Of a DNA stretch of 64,000 bases, positions 1 to 64,000 are shown in pieces. Origin of the DNA: Muscardinus avellanarius (Eukaryota > Chordata > Mammalia > Rodentia > Gliridae). The position numbers and the translations under genes were made by a program. Position 1 is the stretch's first letter, and each line of letters starts with the position of its first letter. The notes under the pieces are model-generated. The model was not told where the DNA came from. It did not search any database and worked only from the letters and a program-made list of their open reading frames with translations. The stretch lies in contig OY726572.1 in NCBI GenBank assembly GCA_963383645.1, forward strand, positions 20,732,672-20,796,671. Direction: 5' to 3'.

Positions 1-44
1 AGTGTAGCCCGGAGGTAGAAGGCCCCTGGGTTCCATCCCCAGTA

Positions 45-87
<43 letters not shown>
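1..87 (+). mobile_element. SINE 3' tail (ID-like half) ending in (CA)n
   Basis: The tRNA-derived tail (GTAGCCCGGAGGTAGAAGG to CCCCAGTACC) runs into (CA)n at 46-87. The rest lies left of the window. Confidence 0.8.
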
Positions 88-91
<4 letters not shown>

Positions 92-344
92 TTGGGCACT
101 CAGTCCAGGAAATGCGCACACCCACAGAACAGAGCTGGGCCTGGCTGTGGGCTGGGCCAGGAGCCCGCTCTCCTTTAGCCCCCTCCCCTGCAGTGAGGAG
201 TGGAGTCTGAGGTATAGTGGGAATTCAAAATAGAACTTTGAATTTTTTATGACAGTATAGAGGTAGGAGAATAGAATGTATTTTGCTTAACAGTTTTACA
301 TTTTATAATTTTGAAATATTTGGACATAGGGTACATGGACCTTA

Positions 345-1175
345 TAGGTTTTATTTGTTTTGTTTTGGTATGGGGATTGCATTGAGGGGTATCCTACCTT
401 GGAGCTACACCCACAGCTCTTTTTATTTTATTTTTTAAAATTTGAAACAGGGTCTCATTAAGTTTCTGAGGGTCTCACTAAATTGCTGAGGCTGGCCTCA
501 AATCTGCAATCTTTCTGTGTCAGTTTCCCAACTACTGAGATTACAGGCTTGCACCACCATGCTCAGCTTGAACATCCATTTACACTCTTCCCCTGATTAA
601 TACAAGGGTTTGTTGGTCTGTTAGTGACTATAACCTATTTTGTGTGTGGTACTGGGGATGGAACCAGGGGCATTCTACCTCTGAGCTACACCCCCAGCCC
701 TGTTTTTTATTCTTTATTTTGAAACAGAGTCTCACTGAGTAGCAAAGGGCCTCACTAAGTAGCTGAGGCTGTCTGCGAATAGTGATCCTCCTGTCTCAGC
801 CTCCCGAATGCTGGGATTACAAGCGTGTGCCACCACGACCAGCTTGACTATAACATTTTGCTTTTTAATTTTACTTTGAGTCTTAAGTACTTGATTCAGA
901 AATTTATCTCTTCTTTCTTTCTTTCTTTCCTTCTTTCTTCCTTTCTCTCTTTCTTTCTTTCTTCTTTTTTATTTTTTTTGGTTCTGGCCATGGACCCAGG
1001 GCCTCCCACATGCTAGGCAAGTGTTTCACCACTGAGCCATATTCCCAGGTTTTAAATTTTATTTTGAGACAGAGTCTCACTAAGTTTCCCAGGCTGGCTT
1101 TGAACTTGTGATCTTCCTGCCTCCACCTCCCAAGCAAGTGGGATTGCATCCATGTGCCACCACACCTGGCTTGAT
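345..1175 (-). mobile_element. Three B1-dID SINEs in series, antisense
   Basis: Copies at about 360-570, 640-845 and 966-1175, each reading GGTACTGGGGATTGAACC-like to CACCACGCCTGGC on the + strand. A (TTCT)n tract at 905-965 sits in front of the third. Confidence 0.85.
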
Positions 1176-1202
1176 TCAGAAAATTCTAATGTTCACATTG
1201 AG

Positions 1203-1300
1203 CAGAAATTAAACATGCAAACTGATGTAAAACAGAAATTAAACATGTAAACAGAAATTAAACGATGTAAAACAGAAATTAAGCATGCAAAACGATGTGG
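1203..1300 (+). repeat. Short A-rich tandem repeat
   Basis: Four imperfect copies of CAGAAATTAAACATG with AAACGATGTAAAA spacers, unit 20-30 bp. Confidence 0.7.
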
Positions 1301-2450
1301 TAAAAGTGGTAAAGGTGCAGGCTTTTAAAAAAGAAATCTAGAGCATTCTGGATATCTGGATATCTGGATTAAGGCTCCACTCTGTATTCATTGAAATTAC
1401 ATTTAAAAGTTTCCTAGAGTAGTGAGATGAGGTGGGGTCTTTTGTAGCTTCTGTAACTCCATGGTATAGGTGTCTGTAGGTTCTTAGTTCAAAAATTATT
1501 TGAGAGCTGGAAAGTTTGTAAGGTCAAGCCCAATTTGGAAAACCAGGCATAACCTAAGGATACCTGACCTGTTTGTTGGTAGGATTTCTAATCTTGAAAT
1601 CAAAACATCACACGAAGGCCAGGGATGAAGACACTGATTATGGAATTTACGAGGGAGAATTTAGAAGGGGGTGTCAGTCGTGAAATCCCTCTGCCCACTG
1701 AAAGAGAGCTAATGAGGTCAGCCATAGTTCTCCCCTGTGTCAGAAACCCCATCACCAAACATCCCACACAACATTAGCTGCGACAAGATAGAAGCTCTTC
1801 CGCCACCCTGCTTAACAGTTCACAGCGTGAGTGGTTCAGGGCTGGTACTGGGCCACCTCGAGGTTGGGGGCCTCCGTTCCTGCTGTGGCTCCTGAGGGTG
1901 CCTTCATCTGCTCCTAACATCATGCTCCAGCCTCAGGGACGGGGAGAAGAGGAGCAGCAGAATGTACACCTTTTCCATAAAGGCACGATTCAGAAGTGGC
2001 ATATCACTTCTGCACCTGCACCATCAATCAGACTTCCTTCTAGCTGCAAGGGAGGCTGGAAAATGTCCCTATTTGGGGAGGCCGCATACATTTTGTCCAG
2101 CTAAAATTTGAGCGTTTTCTTACTCAAAGGAGAGGGGGAAATGGACGTCGGAGAACAGCTATTGTTATCTGAGATTCTTAGAAGGGAATCCGGCAGTATC
2201 AGTGACTTGGAGATCTGCTGGGCAAAGTGCTGAGATGTGCCTACAGCACATGCCAGTGTACGACGGAAAGAAGAAGGTACGCTGAGAACTGCGGAGTCCT
2301 GGTAAATTGTAAGCCACAACATCACAACACAAAGTCCTGATGGAAAGAAAAAGATTGCTAAATAGACGGTGCACCTCAAAGATTTAAGGTAGCCCTTGAT
2401 TCATGCTTAATGGATGGAACTAGAGAGGTAAACAAAACAAAACAAAACAA
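1301..2450. other. DRC1 intron 2, non-repetitive part
   Basis: Unique-looking sequence with no exon of DRC1 or other gene that I can recognise. Confidence 0.5.
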
Positions 2451-2545
2451 AAACCTTTCTTTCCAGTAGTGCTAGGGATTGAGCCCAGGGCCTCGCACAT
2501 GCTAGGCAGGCCCTCCGACACTGAGCTACAGTCCTGCCCACAACT
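2451..2545 (-). mobile_element. ID-type SINE fragment, antisense
   Basis: AGCCCAGGGCCTCGCACATG, then CTAGGCAGGCCCTCCGACAC; an ID-like half only, ending 51 bp before exon 3. Confidence 0.7.
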
Positions 2546-2560
2546 TTCTAAATTCTTTAG

Positions 2561-30321
<27,761 letters not shown>

Positions 30322-30500
30322 AGGTGGACCTCCAAAGGCTGGTGCGCCCGAGCTGGTGCTGGGGCTGGCACCGCGGCTGGGACCTGTCACCGCAGCCAGA
30401 CCCACTGTGGATTTTCCAGAGCTGTCTTATAAGCCTGTCGACATAAGGCAGCAAGAAGAGCTACCTGTAGGTCTAATTAAAGTCTTTTGAAAGCTGTGGC
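30322..30500 (+). other. DRC1: DRC1 3' UTR
   Basis: Short 3' UTR from the TAG to shortly past the ATTAAA signal at 30476. The cleavage point is inferred, not seen. Confidence 0.7.
30476..30481 (+). terminator. DRC1: DRC1 poly(A) signal (ATTAAA)
   Basis: ATTAAA lies 155 bp after the stop, followed by a GT-rich stretch (TGTGGTGTGTGT near 30525) of the kind found downstream of cleavage sites. Confidence 0.7.
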
Positions 30501-30864
30501 TCACTCTCTTTGAAGAGGCCAGGTGTGGTGTGTGTATCACGAGGGAACTTTGTCCCTGGCAGAGGCCAGTGGCGTGGGGCACCCTTCTTGCTTTTGGGAG
30601 CAGTTGGTTGCTCTGGGTGGAGCTTGAGGCCTTCGTTGGGTCGTAAGCCTTCAGACTGTCCCCAGGGGCCCCTAGGTGTGCCCTGCCGTGCCCTCTGGGC
30701 TGTGGTGGGGAGCAGCTCCTGTGGGCAGCCTGAGCTGCCCCCATCCCCGAGACCTTGAACATTGGGCACAAGAAGCCCCTGGCAAGGGCAAGGTTTGTCA
30801 ACCCAGAGTGCCCACTGGCCCTGCACCCACACAGGTGGCTCTCCATTCTCTGGACCAACACTCG

Positions 30865-31653
30865 CAGTCAGCTTGCTGTTTGATTTATTTTATTAAGAGA
30901 AAAATCACACTCAAAAGGAAAAACAGCCAACAGAAACCCAGTGCCGGCGGGGGCAGTACTAAGGTAGGAACTCCTGGCTGCCCCAGGGCAGGGCAGCGCA
31001 GGGCATTGGGGACAGGTGCAGCCCTGTTGGGTGATCTTGGTGATCCTGTTTGGGCTTTAGAGCCTGGGAAGATGTAGGAGCCCCCAGGCAGAACCGGGAC
31101 TGGGCTGTGCACCTGCTGACAGGTGGTGGCAGCCTGGGAAGGAGAAGGAGCCTAGGAGGTGTGGGTGGGGCAGCAGCTGCCCGCAGGGCTGGCCAGGAGG
31201 CTGGCTCAGTGCCCCGAGCTAAAGACTGGACGTGTGTCTGGTGCCCAAGGGATTCCGCCTGCTGCAGACTGCCTGGTGATGCCTTTTTCTGGTTCATTCT
31301 TTTCTAAGCCCTGGGCACCGGCCCAAGTCCCTTGGTTAATTTCATTAAAGCATTGATCTTGGGCTGGCCCAGGGGAGGGTTTGGGGTGACTGGACTGGGG
31401 CTTGGAGGAGGGTGGTGCCTCAGCAGGGTGAGGCCAGAGACCTGCCCCGGGTCCCCCTGCCTCCCCACACTCCCCAACCCATCGGAGGCCAGGCCAGCAG
31501 CGGTGGGGCAATGTGGACGGCAGGCAGGGGGCAGGGCCCAGTCCAAGACCCCAAGTGTGGACACGGGGCTACGCAGGCAAGGTGGGACCGTGTCGGGTGT
31601 GGGAAGGGCGAACACAGCAGCCATGGAGAGGCGCTTGCTGGGCGGCAGGGCCC
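30865..31653 (-). other. OTOF: OTOF 3' UTR
   Basis: About 790 nt, GC-rich, with no SINE, from the stop in the distal terminal exon to the AATAAA pair. The extent is inferred from the signal. Confidence 0.65.
30884..30894 (-). terminator. OTOF: OTOF poly(A) signal (overlapping AATAAA pair)
   Basis: On the - strand two AATAAA hexamers overlap by one base (30894-30889 and 30889-30884), about 760 bp after the OTOF stop. Cleavage is expected near 30865. Confidence 0.7.
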
Positions 31654-61530
<29,877 letters not shown>

Positions 61531-61564
61531 TCTGTGTCCTTATTTATAAAGGGGCACGGGCTGC

Positions 61565-61735
61565 ATGGTCTCTAAGTCAGCATTCACTAGAATTACCCAG
61601 GGCAGAGGCATGTAAAGTCCCTGCTGCTCAGGCCACCACTCCTGATCAATCCGACCAGTGTTGAAGACTGGTCTGCACATCAGTTTTTGAAAGCTCCTGG
61701 GTGTTGCCAGTGCTCCAAGTTTTCTCCCAGAACTA
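61565..61735. mobile_element. MER5-like DNA transposon remnant
   Basis: CAGCATTCACTAGAATTACC and TTTTTGAAAGCTCCTGGGTG resemble MER5A/B ends. Confidence 0.45.
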
Positions 61736-62183
61736 ATGGGGTGACTCTGCTTTGGGGGGAGACTGCCAAGTTTTGTGTGTTCAGGGATTATACTTTTTGA
61801 GTCTTCATTAATTTCCAGCTCTAGGATTTCTCACTTAAGCCTCGGGCCTCTAATACTTCCTTGTATTTCTGGAATTTGTCCCCCTTTCCACATTCCTGCC
61901 CCTCTCCTTCGCTTAACTTCTTTGAATGGTCCAGGAGGCTTTGGTGCCCATGAAGCCTCTTCCTGCCTGGGGATTATATGTCGTGTGCGTTCTGAGTCCT
62001 TCCAGTGGCTTCCAGCCCCCTGGACTCTTACTCCTATCCAGGCAGGACTTTTCCAGGTGTCCACTCATCCAACAAGTATTTGGGGTGCACCTGTTGGGGC
62101 CAGGCAGCAGTAAGAGCGAAATGAGCTTTTCCCCTAAATGGAACTTACTGCAGATGATTTTTGGCTTATAGATTTTAAGCTAA

Positions 62184-62192
62184 TTATCTATC

Positions 62193-62230
<38 letters not shown>

Positions 62231-62400
62231 TATCTATTTTTATATACACACATATAGAGATACATATAGTTAAAAAGGTATATATAAAATATATATCTAA
62301 AAGATACAAATATATAAGTATAGGCAATATATATTTGACCATATATATATATATATGACTATATGTGTCTCTGTACATAAAGAGAGAGCGAGAGAGCCGT
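62184..62400. repeat. (ATCT)n and AT-rich tract
   Basis: About 11 ATCT units (62184-62230), then TATATA-rich sequence with short palindromes to about 62360 and (GA)n. Confidence 0.9.
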
Positions 62401-62824
62401 GTTCGTGTATCTCCCATCGTAACGCCTTTTCCTAAGCCTTCGTTTGAAGCCATTTGTTCCACCTTTGCATGTGGAGGTGGTTAGAGTGACCTGGTGAAAT
62501 AGAAAGATGCAGGCTTGAGGTTGCTGGACTTGCATCCTGAACAAGAGAACGCCGTAGGCAGTGTGAGCCCTAGTCCTAAACGGCTTCTCCCATAGCGTCT
62601 ACTCTCAGGCAGGCAGGTGGGTGCGGTGCTTGGGATCGGGTCACGTGACTCTCTTGAGCTCGCATTAACGCGAAGCCTCACCCCAGCTAGTATTAGCATT
62701 GGCCACCGATGAAGGTAAGGGTCGCTCTTTATGATTCTCCTCTAGGAGACTTGGGAATTTAGTTGCTGTGCTTTGGGGCAACTTTTCAATATGATTTTAC
62801 TCAAAAGAATTCTTTTTCCTTTTT

Positions 62825-62912
62825 GATTCTGTGGTTCTGGGGATTGAACCCCGGGGCTTCACGCATGCTAGGCAAGTGCTCTGCCACTGAGCTATTTTCA
62901 CCCTAGCCCTAT
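62825..62912 (-). mobile_element. ID SINE half, antisense
   Basis: GATTCTGTGGTTCTGGGGAT to GCTCTGCCACTGAGCTA; closest to plain ID. Confidence 0.75.
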
Positions 62913-64000
62913 TTTCCATTTTTATAAAAAGACATTAAAATTTTCATTTACTACATCCATTATGTTATTTTAAATATTCCAAAGACCAAGAAAAATCCAC
63001 GCATCAGAAGTAATGATGCTAAGAAAACAGACACTACAATTACAAAAAGAACATTGCCAGGAAAGCGCAGAAATGGGAAACTGAATATTTACTCATGGAA
63101 GGAACACTTGAACCACGAAAGCAAACATTTCTATTTGGAGCTTGAAGCACCAAAGGGATTGAAGTGAAAGCGCAGAATCCAAGCTTCAAAGAGGTTTGAT
63201 AATCGGCATTTCTTCAGGGAGCAAAAAGGAAATGGGGCTAATTTACTTAGCTCTGAGAAGTCTACTGTGAAGAAAGTAAACAGACACTAGAAGTCCTTCT
63301 GGAATATTCTTTGCACAGAACTTTGTAGAAATTTAATTTCCGTGAATCTTTTAGTGTTAAAGGTTAAAAAAAATCCCATTATTTTTTCACATCTAAGTCC
63401 CCCTTCCCTTTTAAAAAAATGCTTTCTGTGACTCAGGACTGGGAATTAGATGGACATCACCTTGGCGAATACCACAGATATGCCAGCCAGAGATGAGCCA
63501 TCCCCATGCCAAGAGGCTGGCTGGTTTTGATGTTTCGCTTCTCGAGGCATGGCCATAGGATCCTCCTTTGGGACTCACTTCCGGGGAGCTGATTGAACTC
63601 CCAGAACCTCAGCTGGGGGCTAACGAGGCATGAGAGTTGGTGGACCCTCTGCTATTGCTGTTCTGTGACATCCTTTCCCTCCCCTCATCTTCAGGGCCCA
63701 GAGATGGGACAGAAGCAATCTGCATTTAGAGAAGATAGGTCCGGTGGTGTCAAGAGGATGGAGAGGAGAATGCGCTATGAAGCCAGGGAGACCAGGAAAA
63801 GTGGGGACATTCATGCAGGTCAGTGCAATGAAAAGGGGTGAAGACGGGAGAGATGTCTGGAGGTGACACGTGTTAAGCCTGGGTACCAGGAAGGAAACTC
63901 CAGGCCCCATGTCCCACCAAGAGCATCTCTACCAAGTGCTGAGCATTGCCCGGTCTGGTGGGGAAACTGTACATCCACAGTAGGGCCTGGGACTTGTCAC
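62913..64000. other. OTOF intron, right end of window
   Basis: Unique-looking sequence. I looked for the exon that precedes C2B and did not find it. Confidence 0.4.

Overview
This window is mammalian nuclear DNA, most likely from a squirrel-family rodent (Sciuridae). The basis is the dominant repeat: dozens of copies of a composite SINE in which a 7SL-derived B1-like half is joined through an A-rich linker to a tRNA-derived, ID-like half. That layout is the B1-dID or MEN type known from squirrels. Older repeats (MIR, L2, MER5A-like, L1M-like fragments and LTR pieces) lie in the introns. Nothing bacterial or viral in active form is present.

There are two genes, arranged tail to tail. On the + strand, 2597-30321, are the last 15 coding exons of DRC1 (dynein regulatory complex subunit 1, a motile-cilium axoneme protein), including the stop codon. 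The first two exons lie to the left of the window. All splice phases close and give 681 codons. One intron uses a GC donor, and exon 14 contains a coding tandem repeat that lengthens the acidic linker.

On the - strand, 61147 down to 31654, are 37 shared exons plus two alternative C-terminal exons of OTOF (otoferlin, the multi-C2 Ca2+ sensor of inner hair cell ribbon synapses). The reading runs from the start of C2B to the stop, 1743 codons with the distal terminal exon. About 255 N-terminal residues (C2A and its linker) are encoded to the right of the window. The DRC1 and OTOF poly(A) signals are only about 400 bp apart.

The most notable observation is that the proximal alternative C-terminal exon of OTOF (exon 47-type, 33698-33871) carries a 5-bp tandem duplication that shifts its frame and brings in an early stop. 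Its would-be transmembrane segment is also degraded. The distal exon (exon 48-type, 31654-31834) is intact. The alternatively spliced 20-residue piece of the C2C-C2D linker has also lost the RXR-type motif that I recall from the human protein. If the sequence is right, this lineage appears to depend on one otoferlin C-terminus.

The introns are ordinary: SINE clusters (dense at 8.4-17.8 kb, 18.1-19.3 kb and 25.9-26.8 kb), microsatellites that often start inside SINE tails, an L1 with a 5' inversion, and two LTR-like fragments. I found no RNA genes, CRISPR arrays or bacterial-type features. I found no convincing undescribed biological system; the novel content is lineage-specific change in known genes. 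All homology statements come from recalled family knowledge, not from a search.
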